Source: Paraglaciecola sp. (GTDB lineage: Bacteria; Pseudomonadota; Gammaproteobacteria; Enterobacterales; Alteromonadaceae). Taken from it: a stretch of 64,000 nt of DNA. The position numbers and the translations under genes were made by a program. Under the pieces are notes generated by a model. The model searched no databases, was not told where the DNA came from, and saw only the letters and a program-made list of their open reading frames with translations. Positions 35,551-44,510 of the stretch are shown here, piece after piece. Position 1 is the stretch's first letter. Each line of letters starts with the position of its first letter. Where the stretch lies: contig JAACSL010000020.1 in assembly GCA_009993955.1 (NCBI GenBank), positions 1 through 64,000 of the forward strand, in the 5' to 3' direction.

Positions 35551-35820
35551 GGGGCTCTCAAGCAGCAAAAGTGAACAAGTTGATACCAAATTGTACCTTA
35601 CAAGCGATTGAATTTTAGAGCTAATATTCAAGTGAAATGACATAGAACAAAGTGCATGACGGCCCTGCAAATCATCGTTATTGTTTGCAGCAAGACGCTA
35701 GACGCTGAAGACTTCTTCAATTAGGGTGGTGTTGGCGTGAATCAGCGCTTTTGTCGGTGTAAACGAATGAGCAAAAGTTGGTAAAAAAGTCTTTGTGTAT
35801 GGTGTTTATCAATATGAATT

Positions 35821-36765
35821 TTGGAGCAATGGTTGAGTAAAATAGCGAGTCTGAACGTTCAGCTAGTCACGTTTCTCTGCGGTTTAATCGGATGTATTTT
35901 TGCATCCTTGGTTGCTGCAAACGAGACGCAAAAGAGCTATGAAGTGCGCTATCCAGCCGTGGTGGGTGAGAGCTTATATGACAATCAGTCAAGGTACTTT
36001 ATTGAGGTATTGAAACTCGCGCTTAAAAAATCAGGTGTGGCGCATCACATTGTGTTTGTCGATATTCCTGATTTAGCCCAAGGTCGCAGTCAGTCGCTCA
36101 TCAATCAAGGGATCTACGATATCCATTGGCTTGCAACCAGCATTGAGCGCGAGCTTGCACTCAATCCGATACACATCCCCTTATATCGGGGGTTATTGGG
36201 CTTGCGCCTCGCTTTTGTTCATGGCTCAAAGCCGAACTTTTTTGCTCAAACCAGCGAGCTTGAGCAATTAAAACAACACTTTATGGGGCAAGGGCGTGAC
36301 TGGGTGGATACTAAAATTTTGAGTGACCATGGCTTTCGCATTTTGCCTGCCAGTACCACAGAATCTTTGTTTGACATGCTGCAACTTGAGCGTATTGATT
36401 ATTTCCCGCGCTCGATTTTAGAAATATGGTGGGAGGCGGATCATCAGAAAACCGCTACCTTAAGTGTGGATCCCTACCTTGCCCTTTTTTATCCTGAAGC
36501 CGTGTATTTTTTTGTGCGTAACGACGACCAAAAATTACATACTATTGTCTTAAGTGGGCTGAATAAGGCTATTCAGGATGGCTCTTTTCAACAAAATTTT
36601 AATCGATTTTTCGCTGACAACATCACACGTAGCAACCTAGACCAGCGCAAAATTTTTTATCTCAACAACCCTTATCTACCGGAAAAAACGCCCCTTGAGG
36701 ATAAACGCTTGTGGCATCCCCTTGTTTTAGAGAAACAATCCATAGCGCTAACATCATCAGAGTAA
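35821..36765 (+). CDS. Periplasmic solute-binding-like protein
   Basis: A 314-residue exported protein with an N-terminal hydrophobic segment (LVTFLCGLIGCIFASLVAA) and a type-II periplasmic binding protein fold resembling SBP_bac_3 proteins (VRYPAVVGESLYDNQSRYF, YDIHWLATSIERELALNPI, GSFQQNFNRFF). No transporter or sensor gene adjoins it, as is common for members of this group in Alteromonadales. No ATG fits: TTG at 35821 gives the full frame, and a second TTG at 35833 has GGAG 6-7 bases upstream. The start is therefore uncertain. Ligand unknown. Confidence 0.7.
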   Translation: MEQWLSKIASLNVQLVTFLCGLIGCIFASLVAANETQKSYEVRYPAVVGESLYDNQSRYFIEVLKLALKKSGVAHHIVFVDIPDLAQGRSQSLINQGIYDIHWLATSIERELALNPIHIPLYRGLLGLRLAFVHGSKPNFFAQTSELEQLKQHFMGQGRDWVDTKILSDHGFRILPASTTESLFDMLQLERIDYFPRSILEIWWEADHQKTATLSVDPYLALFYPEAVYFFVRNDDQKLHTIVLSGLNKAIQDGSFQQNFNRFFADNITRSNLDQRKIFYLNNPYLPEKTPLEDKRLWHPLVLEKQSIALTSSE

Positions 36766-36927
36766 CCAAACTCATGCTGTGTGTGGATAATTTGGCCTAC
36801 TTTTGTCTGTTTGCCTTGGCTTAGGTTCTGCTTGGCCAAACCGCAGGCTGATAAAACAGATGCGAAAATGATTATCTTGAGGCACCATAACACATCTCAA
36901 GCAGTAAGCAGATGTTGTTTAAACGAT

Positions 36928-37410
36928 ATGCAAAGACGTGATCTAAAAAAGCAAAATGCTGGTTTTACCCTCATCGAACTCATTATTGTGATTGTTATTC
37001 TTGGTATTTTGGCGGCCGTTGCTGCGCCACGTTTTATCAATATGAGCACTGATGCGCGCATTGCTTCCTTAGAGGGATTGGAGGGCTCACTGCGTTCCGC
37101 TGCAAACCTTGTCAATTTAAAAGCAAGATTGGAAAACAAAACTGATTGTGCCGCGAATCCTACTATTCAACTAGGCACCGACACTATCACACTACGTTGT
37201 GGTTACCCTTGCCCCCACCCCAATGGTATTGCCAAAGCGGTGAATGCTGATCCCGCATTTACTTGGGTTGGGGGGAATTGCGCTGGTGTACTAGGGGCAG
37301 TAGAGGTGCGACTCAACACTGCACCGGATCCAGCCAACTGTAAAATTCGTTACGTTTCCGCTCGGGCAACGCGAGTGCCAGGTTATACCCTGACAACCAC
37401 TGGCTGTTAG
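36928..37410 (+). CDS. Type IV prepilin (MSHA/MshA-like)
   Basis: A 160-residue pilin precursor. A short basic leader (MQRRDLKKQNAG) is followed by the processed N-terminus FTLIELIIVIVILGILAAV, with the Glu at position +5. The globular part has six cysteines (DCAAN, LRCGYPC, GGNCAG, ANCKI, TTTGC), enough for two or three disulfides. The class III signal and basic leader support the ATG at 36928; the frame is open further upstream without a signal. No pilus assembly genes are nearby. It may be a minor or alternative pilin used by a machine encoded elsewhere. Confidence 0.83.
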   Translation: MQRRDLKKQNAGFTLIELIIVIVILGILAAVAAPRFINMSTDARIASLEGLEGSLRSAANLVNLKARLENKTDCAANPTIQLGTDTITLRCGYPCPHPNGIAKAVNADPAFTWVGGNCAGVLGAVEVRLNTAPDPANCKIRYVSARATRVPGYTLTTTGC

Positions 37411-37494
37411 TCTCGGCCATTAATAATCAGCAACGCTCTGCTAACGGAGCAAGTGGTGTAATGTGGCAAAATGCTGCTGCAAAAGATCTTTTAC

Positions 37495-37682
37495 CTAGCC
37501 ATTACAATTTGGCGGGCTGATAACCACAAAAGGTTCCGCTAGTTCAGAGATTTCGATATCAGAAAAACGTTTTTTTGCCGCCAGAAAGTCAGTGGAGTAG
37601 TGATCTCGTTCGACCCACATTAACAGACTTAGGGTAACAGTAAGCAGAACAGCACAGTTTGCTGGATGAAATTATTATGCAT
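37495..37682 (-). pseudogene. Possible broken small membrane protein gene
   Basis: On the minus strand an ATG at 37682 has a strong Shine-Dalgarno (AAGGGGG, 37687-37693) and starts MHNNFIQQT, but stops after 17 codons. In the next phase the sequence continues as a membrane segment and polar tail (AVLLTVTLSLLMWVERDHY to FVVISPPNCNG) ending at a stop at 37495. Joining the two needs a one-base phase change near 37650. Together they would make a single-pass protein of about 60 aa. I do not recognise it; a chance arrangement cannot be excluded. Confidence 0.35.
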
Positions 37683-38059
37683 AAAACCCCCTTATTCGTT
37701 GCAATTTATTTAAGCCTTGAGTGAGTGTGCTAGCTTTAAACAGCAAACCTGTGTCTTCTGTCTGTCGGTAAAACAATTCAATTACCAAAATAGCTGAAAC
37801 AAGCATGTTTCACCTGAACATCTTAGTGGGCCTGGTGACAAAAATACCCTCTTTAACAGAGTTCACTTCGCCAAGTAACTTCAGTCAAAATCTTGAGTAA
37901 AAACGGTATCCAAGGGCGTAATTCTCAAAAGTAGTTTTGGCAGTGAGAGGAATGAGTAGAGCAGTACCACACTGAATAATACCTTACGAAAAAACCTAAT
38001 ATATTAGCTGTTATTACCTTCAGCCATCTGACTCTTGATCTGACTTTCTAGTTGTGAAT
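37683..38059. other. Gene-free stretch between the prepilin and the TetR gene
   Basis: The whole prepilin-TetR gap is about 650 bases. Apart from the possible broken ORF in its left part I see no gene, repeat or clear terminator. Confidence 0.4.
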
Positions 38060-38698
38060 TTAGCGAATTGGCTTTTTGACTAAGGGTTTGAGAGACGTTT
38101 CGTATTTTTGCTTGAGGGCTTCAATACTGCCAATGATCATGGTTACCGTGATATCTTCAATGGTTTGCCGACTGACATTGTGGCGTGTTAGGTAATGCCC
38201 GGCGGCGGCTGGCATACCAAAAGAAATATCCACCGCTGGCAATGCAACACTCATATCAATACCAAAATTATCCCGCACAACTTTTGCCAAATAAAGCACC
38301 GCTGTTTCGCGACTGTATTCAGTAGGATCACCATGGTCCTCAAGGCTTGGTTCTGAGGCAAGACGATCAAGTATTAAGCCTCTCTCTTCCATATAGGTTA
38401 GATACGCAGCGGTGACGCGTCTTACAAGTTGCTCAAAAGTCTCGGCACTCTCTGCGGCCTTGTTTTGTAGAATGCGTAATCGTTTGTATTCTCTGCGCAA
38501 CAGGGTCTGCAACAATTCTTTCATGCTCGGGTAATAAGCATAAACCAGACCTTTACTTATTCCCGCTTCCCTACCGAGTCTCTCCATGCTCAAAGCAGAC
38601 ACTCCCTCATTCGCGATTAATTCAGCCGCGCGATCTAGGATCAAATTTTTCCTTACCTCAGGTGAGAGTCGAGTGCGGGTTTTTTTTGCTTCTGCCAT
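38060..38698 (-). CDS. TetR family transcriptional regulator
   Basis: A 212-residue DNA-binding regulator. The N-terminal helix-turn-helix is in LSMERLGREAGISKGLVYAYYPSMKELLQ; the rest is an all-helical ligand-binding domain. The frame is open to 38839, but the ATG at 38698 gives normal family length. It lies next to the catabolic genes and is the best candidate to bind the three 20-bp palindromes at 41447, 41477 and 42442. Upstream of its own start, TCCGTCAATAG carries only a half-site (about 38733-38741), so strong autoregulation is not evident. The inducer is presumably the compound degraded by this cluster. Confidence 0.88.
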   Translation of the reverse strand: MAEAKKTRTRLSPEVRKNLILDRAAELIANEGVSALSMERLGREAGISKGLVYAYYPSMKELLQTLLRREYKRLRILQNKAAESAETFEQLVRRVTAAYLTYMEERGLILDRLASEPSLEDHGDPTEYSRETAVLYLAKVVRDNFGIDMSVALPAVDISFGMPAAAGHYLTRHNVSRQTIEDITVTMIIGSIEALKQKYETSLKPLVKKPIR

Positions 38699-38927
38699 AT
38701 AGCTGGTGATGATAATTATGCTAAGAAACTGTCCGTCAATAGTATGGATGGGCAGATGAAAAGCAAGCATTGTCTTTTGACGAATTGGCAAGGAACTTGA
38801 TAGCTTTGTTAAGGGCATATAGATAAAACTAATATGCAATTGTTAGCGGATTAAAAAAGACTCCGCAAAAAATGCGGGGCCAAGATACCTGAGACACCTT
38901 CAGGATTTCAACACACTTTTATTGAGG

Positions 38928-41382
38928 TTACTCAAATCGATAGGTGACACGCACACCATAAGTCCTTGGGTCAAGATAATTTGGTGTGCGGTAACGACCT
39001 ACTAAGGAGTTATCAACGCCTAAGCCGGTTATAGACGCTTCATCAGATGCATTTTTTACAAATGCTTCGAACTGCCACACATCATCCAGATCTCTGAGGG
39101 TTACACTCAAGTCAGATTGATGCCAACTGTCCTGCAAGTCTGTGGCAATGTTGTACAGGCGAGTATAAAATTTATCCTGCCAAAAGGTTTGTGCTCTGTA
39201 GGTAATCTCCCAGTTGTCGCTTACTTCATGGCTATATTGGATGCCAAACTGAACTGAACTTTCCGGAGAGAATTGCAAGGTTTTGCCTTTCAAATTGACC
39301 GGACCAGAGCCCGAAGGAGCAGAAATATCTGGTGAGGTAAAGAAGTCTTCTTTAATTTCGGTATCCAACAACGCCAGATTTAGATTGATGCGCAAGCCCT
39401 CTAGAGGCATAGAAAGAAACTCAAATTCGGCCCCTTTCACATCGGCATCGACGTTAGTATTAAACGTCGTACCATCGCCCAAAATACCACCTACTTGTAA
39501 ACCATCATACTGATAGACAAACGCGGTGATATTGGCCTGGAATGTGCGTTCTGCGAAAGTATTTTTGGTACCAAGCTCCAAGGCATTGATATATTCCGGA
39601 TCGAATGTTGGGAAGGAGGATTCACTTGCTCCTGGGTTTATACCACCCCCCTTATAACCACGAGATAATGTGCCAAAAAACAGAGTCTCTTCGGTAAGTT
39701 CAAGGTCGGGACTGTAGCTAAGGCCAATTTTGCCGGTTACTTCTTCCCAAGCTGTCTAGATCAAAGTCACTGGTTAAATAGGAACCGGGGGTAAAGGGAT
39801 AAATGTCCAGAGGTGAGATTGTGCGGGTTTTTACTTCTTTTTCTTCTTCGGTGTATCTGAGACCAACTGTTAATTTGAGGTCCTCGTTGATGTCATAATA
39901 ACCCTCACTGAATACTGCCCAGGACGTTGTTTTTAGTTCCGGAGTTTGAAAACTAAACGCGCCTAGCTCGTCGGGTAATGCTTTAAATGCGACAACAGCT
40001 GTTAACTCTGGCAGAAAAAACTCAACCAAAGACTCTGCATCATAATCCAAATAAAAGGCGCCAGCCGTAAAGTTAAACGGCGCATCTTGATAAGAGGCGA
40101 TCCTAAATTCTTGGCTCCACTGTTTACTGGCAGCATAATCTGTGCGCACGGTGCTATGTCTGGTGGTCAATTCACTGCGACCGCTAGGTAACAATAATGT
40201 CTGTGGCGTCAACATGGCATCACCACCATCACCACTATCAAAATCCCTTTCTGCCTGAGATTCCCTGTCATGATAAGCAGAGACTGAGGTAAACACATAA
40301 TCACCAAATTCATAATTGAACTCAAATGATACTAAGAGATCTTCAGCATTGAATACTGGTTGGTAGTCCATGCGAACTTTTCTGGGATCGCTGGGGTTGC
40401 TACGAGGAGAGCCATCTAGATTAGTATTATAAAAATCTGGGCGGGTAGTATAACCAAGCGCCCCTAATAACCCTGATAAACCTCCATTGGCTAGAGACCC
40501 GTCGGTAAAACTAGTATTGGGGAACTCATTGCCTAAGGTCTCACTGTTGTCACAACCAAGTACTGGATCTGCCTTACACAAAATGCCTACTACACCACTG
40601 CGGTCACTATTTTCTTTAAAGTACTGGGCAAACAAAAATCCATTTGCTTTGTCACTGAATTCAAAGCTAGTAGAGCTGCGCAGCGACCACTGGTCACGTC
40701 CGTCAAGGGAATCAAAACCGACATTTTCAGCAACATTTTCGGTGTAACCGTCACGTTTTACGGTGTTAAAGGCAAAACGTTGAAGCACATTTTCACTAAG
40801 AGGAATATTGACGTAACCGCTTGTTCTCAGACCATTATAATTGGCAAATTCGGTAGTGATTGAGGCTTCGAATATTTCATCGGGTCGTCTGGTAATCGTA
40901 TTCATTACCCCAGCTGTTGTATTACGGCCAAACAATGTTCCCTGTGGACCACGCAGTACTTCAATAGACTCCAAATCGTAAAATTCGTTTTGAATGGTAT
41001 TTGCGGTTAGATACACACCGTTAATGTGCACACCCAAGCCGGGATCAGCGGTAGCCGACACTGCCGTATTGCCAACGCCTCTCACGCTAAAACTTCCGTT
41101 CCCTGCAACCATGGCATTTGGCACTGCAAACTGGATGTCTAACGCATCCTCAATATCCTGATCTTCTAGCATGGTGCGACTAAAGGCACTTATTGCAATA
41201 GCGGTGTCTTGAAGAGACGTTATGCGTTTTTGTGCAGTGACTTCTATTATTTCGAGACCGACATTTTCTTTTTTCTTTTTGTCGTCAACTGCTTGTGCCA
41301 CGTCTTGAGCTATTGCAGATAAAGTAAAGGGTAATAGGGCAACAATACAAAACGTTGGTTTTATTAGATTTTTCTTTGGCAT
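38928..41382 (-). pseudogene. TonB-dependent receptor gene with one-base frameshift
   Basis: The gene would encode about 817 aa: signal peptide (ALLPFTLSAIAQ), TonB-box/plug (IEVTAQKRITSLQDTAIAIS, VLRGPQGTLFGRNTTAGVMN) and barrel ending VRVTYRFE. Frame one stops at 39718 after DLDS. Removing one base of the AA at 39749-39750 restores DS-WEEVTGKIGLSYSPD and the sequence continues without a stop to 38928. The start has GGGAGG 6 bases upstream. The frameshift could be genuine or a sequencing error, since both halves are otherwise intact. It is related to receptors of catabolic clusters in sphingomonads and marine gammaproteobacteria, and is controlled by two palindromic operators. Confidence 0.88.
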
Positions 41383-41446
41383 AATAGCCTCCCAGTCTTG
41401 GTATTCTTATGAGGTGTAAGTGTGGTTTAGACTCCTTAAACCCTCT

Positions 41447-41466
41447 TATTGAACAATTAGTCAATA
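41447..41466. promoter_or_regulatory. Operator 1 (TetR-type palindrome) at the TBDR promoter
   Basis: TATTGAACAATTAGTCAATA: 6-bp inverted arms around 8 bases. It covers about +1 to +20 of the predicted TBDR transcript and lies exactly 30 bases from operator 2, placing both on the same DNA face. Confidence 0.75.
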
Positions 41467-41472
41467 GTTGAA

Positions 41473-41501
41473 AATTTATTGACTGATCGTTCAATAGTCA
41501 A
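41473..41501 (-). promoter_or_regulatory. Predicted promoter of the TBDR gene
   Basis: On the minus strand TTGACT (41496-41501) and TAAATT (41473-41478) are 17 bases apart. The spacer is filled by operator 2, and operator 1 lies at the start site, an arrangement expected for repression. Confidence 0.6.
41477..41496. promoter_or_regulatory. Operator 2 (TetR-type palindrome) at the TBDR promoter
   Basis: TATTGACTGATCGTTCAATA; its reverse complement TATTGAACGATCAGTCAATA matches operators 1 and 3 outside a five-base centre. A further half-site GTCAATA follows at 41497-41503. Confidence 0.75.
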
Positions 41502-41620
41502 TATGTTTTTGTAAAATATTTGTTAAACAGTCTGTTTTTATTTTTCAGAAAGAATATTTGTTCAATTAAAACAAATGGTTAGTTAACGCTCTGGGTGAAT
41601 TGATATTTAGAATATCAATA

Positions 41621-42388
41621 CTAAAAATTGACTGTTTTTATCGCTCCGCCATCCACACGCAGATTTACACCGGTAATATTCGATGCTGCTGGACTGGCCA
41701 AAAACACCGCCGCATTTGCTACTTCCTGAGCTGTACCAAGACGGTTAAAAACGGAGATAGCTTCTGCACGTTTGAATAGTTCTGGTTGATGTTTCTCAAC
41801 GCTCTGCCAGAAGCCATTCTCATGATAAATGGGGCCAGGAGAGACTAAATTAACGCGAATGTTGTCTTTACCCAGCTTGTTGGCTAGCTGAGTAGCATAA
41901 GAAATCAACGCAGCTTTCATCGCCCCATATTCTGTCTCAGTAGGCATATTAGCGGTCATAATGGAGGCAATTGACGCTATGTACACGATGGAGGTGTCTT
42001 TGCCTTGTAATAAGTGGGGTAGGGCTAATTCGGTGGCACGTATGTGTTGCAATAAATCTGCTTCAAAGGCCTGCTTCCAACGTTCTAGGCCATGAAAGGT
42101 ATTCATGCTTGTAACGTTTGAAACGAGTAAGTCAAGGCCGCCTAGGTCGGCGATTGCGGTGTGAAACCATTGTTCAAATGCCTGTGAATTACTAACATCA
42201 ACGCTGTTGCCGTATACCGTTGCACCTTCAGCACGCCATTTGTTTATGGCAGATTGCAATGCCTCCTCACCCCTTGCGCATGTAGCAATGGCGGCGCCTT
42301 CATTGATGAGAGTTTGTGAGATTGCAAATCCGATACCTCGGCTACCGCCCGTCACAATTGCACGTTTGTTTCTCAGACCAAGATCCAT
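41621..42388 (-). CDS. SDR-family oxidoreductase (catabolic cluster)
   Basis: Cytosolic short-chain dehydrogenase of 255 aa with the cofactor motif TGGSRGIGFAIS, SNVTS in place of the usual NNAG, Ser in ASIAS, and Tyr/Lys in EYGAMKAAL. The end GVNLRVDGGAIKTVNF is standard. An ATG at 42409 is in frame, but AAGGA lies 8 bases before the ATG at 42388. It is divergent from the PQQ dehydrogenase gene and both share operator 3. As the only clearly cytosolic enzyme of this cluster it probably oxidises or reduces a hydroxy/keto product after uptake. Confidence 0.87.
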   Translation of the reverse strand: MDLGLRNKRAIVTGGSRGIGFAISQTLINEGAAIATCARGEEALQSAINKWRAEGATVYGNSVDVSNSQAFEQWFHTAIADLGGLDLLVSNVTSMNTFHGLERWKQAFEADLLQHIRATELALPHLLQGKDTSIVYIASIASIMTANMPTETEYGAMKAALISYATQLANKLGKDNIRVNLVSPGPIYHENGFWQSVEKHQPELFKRAEAISVFNRLGTAQEVANAAVFLASPAASNITGVNLRVDGGAIKTVNF

Positions 42389-42430
42389 AATGTTTTCCTT
42401 AAGACTCATTTGTAATGTAAGACAAAATTA

Positions 42431-42459
42431 ATTCTATACACTATTGAACTAATCGTCAA
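42431..42459 (-). promoter_or_regulatory. Predicted promoter of the SDR gene
   Basis: Minus-strand TTGACG (42454-42459) and TAGAAT (42431-42436), 17 bases apart, about 45 bases before the start codon and overlapping operator 3. Confidence 0.6.
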
Positions 42460-42461
42460 TA
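42442..42461. promoter_or_regulatory. Operator 3 (TetR-type palindrome) in the divergent promoter region
   Basis: TATTGAACTAATCGTCAATA, the same 20-bp element as at the TBDR promoter. It covers the -35 boxes of both divergent promoters, so one bound repressor could silence both the SDR and the PQQ dehydrogenase genes. Confidence 0.75.
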
Positions 42462-42472
42462 ATGTTTACATT
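42444..42472 (+). promoter_or_regulatory. Predicted promoter of the PQQ dehydrogenase operon
   Basis: TTGAAC (42444-42449) and TACATT (42467-42472), 17 bases apart, about 75 bases upstream of the start codon and overlapping operator 3. Confidence 0.5.
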
Positions 42473-42547
42473 TGTGTAACATTGTTAGTAATGTAAGCAA
42501 TACGGTGCGCTAAAAGCAGATGGTGTGCGGGAATGATTGGAGTAGGC

Positions 42548-44416
42548 ATGAAGATAAGAATTGACAGTAAGCGGACGTTGCTGTGGGGCGCTCTGCTCAG
42601 TATGTGGACAGTGAGTTCACCTATACTGGCGGCGGAAGTATCTGTTGATACCATGTTGTCAGAGGGGGAAAAGCACTTCCAAGTATTTTGCTCAAGCTGT
42701 CATTTGGGGGCAATGCTCGAAGCCCCAAAATTAGAGGCACTGCGTCTATATCCTCCTTCGCGTATCGTTGAAGCGCTTGAATCGGGTGTGATGAGCACGA
42801 TAGGTTTATCCATGTCAAAGCAAGATAAACAAAACGTGGCCTTTTACTTAACAGGTGAGTTGGCGGAAGATAATCGGCAGGAAACTCATTTTAGTTGCCC
42901 AGATAAAAAGGTCAGCACGCCCAAACTCAATATTGCCGCAAGCTGGAATGGCTGGGGTGCTGAACAAGCAAATACTCGTTATCAGCAATATGAAACTGAA
43001 ATAACCCCCAAAAATGTGCAAGATTTAAAATTAAAGTGGGCCTTTGCCTTTCCACAAGCAACCCGAGTTCGTGCTCAGCCTGTTGTTACTCCGCAAATGA
43101 CTTATATTGGCAGCCAGGAAGGCATCGTATATGCGCTCGATACTGAAACAGGTTGTGCTCACTGGCAGTATCAGGCTGAATCAGAAGTGCGAGGCGCTGT
43201 TTATTTGCACCATGATGAAAGCGGCATTCCCAATACTTTGTTATTTGGTGACTTTAAGGCCAATGTCTATGCCCTTGATGCCCAGACTGGCGCCTTATTA
43301 TGGCGTAGCAATATTGCTTATCATCAGCTTGCCACGGTGACAGGCTCTGTAATTGCAGATAAGCACAGGGTCTACGTACCGTTATCGTCTACAGAAGTGA
43401 TCCCTGCTGCACGTCCCGATTATGCATGTTGCACTTTTCGTGGCGGATTGGTTGCGCTTGACATTGAAACTGGGCAGACCGTTTGGACTACTTACACCAC
43501 AGATGAATCTCAACCTACTGGTGAAAACTCAGTCGGCACGAAACAATTTGGCCCTTCTGGCGCACCTATTTGGTCAGGCCCGACTTTGGATGCCAAGAGG
43601 GGCCTAATATATGCCACTACAGGTCAAAACTATTCTTCACCCGCCACGGCTACCAGTGACGCCGTTTTGGCCATAGACATCAACAATGGTGAAATCAAGT
43701 GGGTCACACAAGTGACTAAAGATGATGCATGGAATGGCGCATGTGTGCGCAAGACACCAAATTGTCCAGAGGAAAATGGCCCTGACTTTGATATTGGTGC
43801 CTCAGCGATGTTAGTCACGGATAAATCAGGTAAAGATAGATTAATCATCGGGCAGAAATCCGCCATGGTATATGCCCTTGACCCTGACCATAGAGGCAAG
43901 ATCTTATGGCAATTGCGTCTTGGCAGCGGTGGCACCATGGGAGGCGTGCATTGGGGGATGAGCTCTGATGGACAACAGGTATATGCCGGTGTTTCTGACC
44001 TACCTACAAACAATCCTTATAAAGAGGGAAAACCTCAGCCAGGACTGAATGCAATCGACTTGGTTACGGGCAAGCGTCGCTGGCATTACGCCCCACCAAA
44101 CATCTGCAATAAAGAAGATAAATATCAATGTTTTAACGGTATATCTGCAGCAGTAAGCAGCTCTCCAGGGTTGGTTTATTTTGGTGGTCTAGACGGTATG
44201 TTTCGGATAGTGGACGAATCCTCTGGAGAAGTATTGTGGGAATTCAACACTAAACAAAACATTGCAACAAGTAACGGTGTCCAGGGTTACGGTGGTGCCA
44301 TTGAAGCTGACGGTCCTGTGATCGCCAACGGATTGGTATTTGTTACCTCTGGTTATGACAAGTGGGGAGAAGCACCGGGGAATTTATTATTGGTTTTCTC
44401 ATTAGAGGGTAAGTAA
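42548..44416 (+). CDS. Exported PQQ-dependent dehydrogenase with N-terminal cytochrome c domain (polyvinyl-alcohol-dehydrogenase-like)
   Basis: Periplasmic quinohaemoprotein of 622 aa. A signal peptide ends SSPILAAE, a cytochrome c domain with haem site CSSCH lies about residues 45-115, and an eight-bladed PQQ propeller follows (repeats such as IVYALDTETGCAHWQYQ, GLVALDIETGQTVWTTY). Adjacent cysteines in YACCTFRGG correspond to the vicinal disulfide of quinoprotein alcohol dehydrogenases. The haem-first order resembles polyvinyl alcohol dehydrogenase. An ATG at 42533 is in frame, but GGAG lies 5 bases before the ATG at 42548. It should oxidise an alcohol group in the periplasm and pass electrons to the respiratory chain. 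PQQ synthesis genes are not in the window. Confidence 0.88.
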   Translation: MKIRIDSKRTLLWGALLSMWTVSSPILAAEVSVDTMLSEGEKHFQVFCSSCHLGAMLEAPKLEALRLYPPSRIVEALESGVMSTIGLSMSKQDKQNVAFYLTGELAEDNRQETHFSCPDKKVSTPKLNIAASWNGWGAEQANTRYQQYETEITPKNVQDLKLKWAFAFPQATRVRAQPVVTPQMTYIGSQEGIVYALDTETGCAHWQYQAESEVRGAVYLHHDESGIPNTLLFGDFKANVYALDAQTGALLWRSNIAYHQLATVTGSVIADKHRVYVPLSSTEVIPAARPDYACCTFRGGLVALDIETGQTVWTTYTTDESQPTGENSVGTKQFGPSGAPIWSGPTLDAKRGLIYATTGQNYSSPATATSDAVLAIDINNGEIKWVTQVTKDDAWNGACVRKTPNCPEENGPDFDIGASAMLVTDKSGKDRLIIGQKSAMVYALDPDHRGKILWQLRLGSGGTMGGVHWGMSSDGQQVYAGVSDLPTNNPYKEGKPQPGLNAIDLVTGKRRWHYAPPNICNKEDKYQCFNGISAAVSSSPGLVYFGGLDGMFRIVDESSGEVLWEFNTKQNIATSNGVQGYGGAIEADGPVIANGLVFVTSGYDKWGEAPGNLLLVFSLEGK

Positions 44417-44510
44417 TTGATTGCTTATCAACTTCACTTTTAATCGGTTAAATCAATTGCAAAGCCAGTACAACAGGTCTGAACTGGTGAATTTGCATTA
44501 GGAGAGCGTG

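Noticed and set aside
37807-37902. Plus-strand 31-codon frame in the prepilin-TetR gap
   Set aside because: Too short, no ribosome-binding site and no recognisable feature.
38725-38745. Fourth TetR operator upstream of the TetR gene
   Set aside because: Only one half-site (GTCAATA) is present; the opposite arm is missing.
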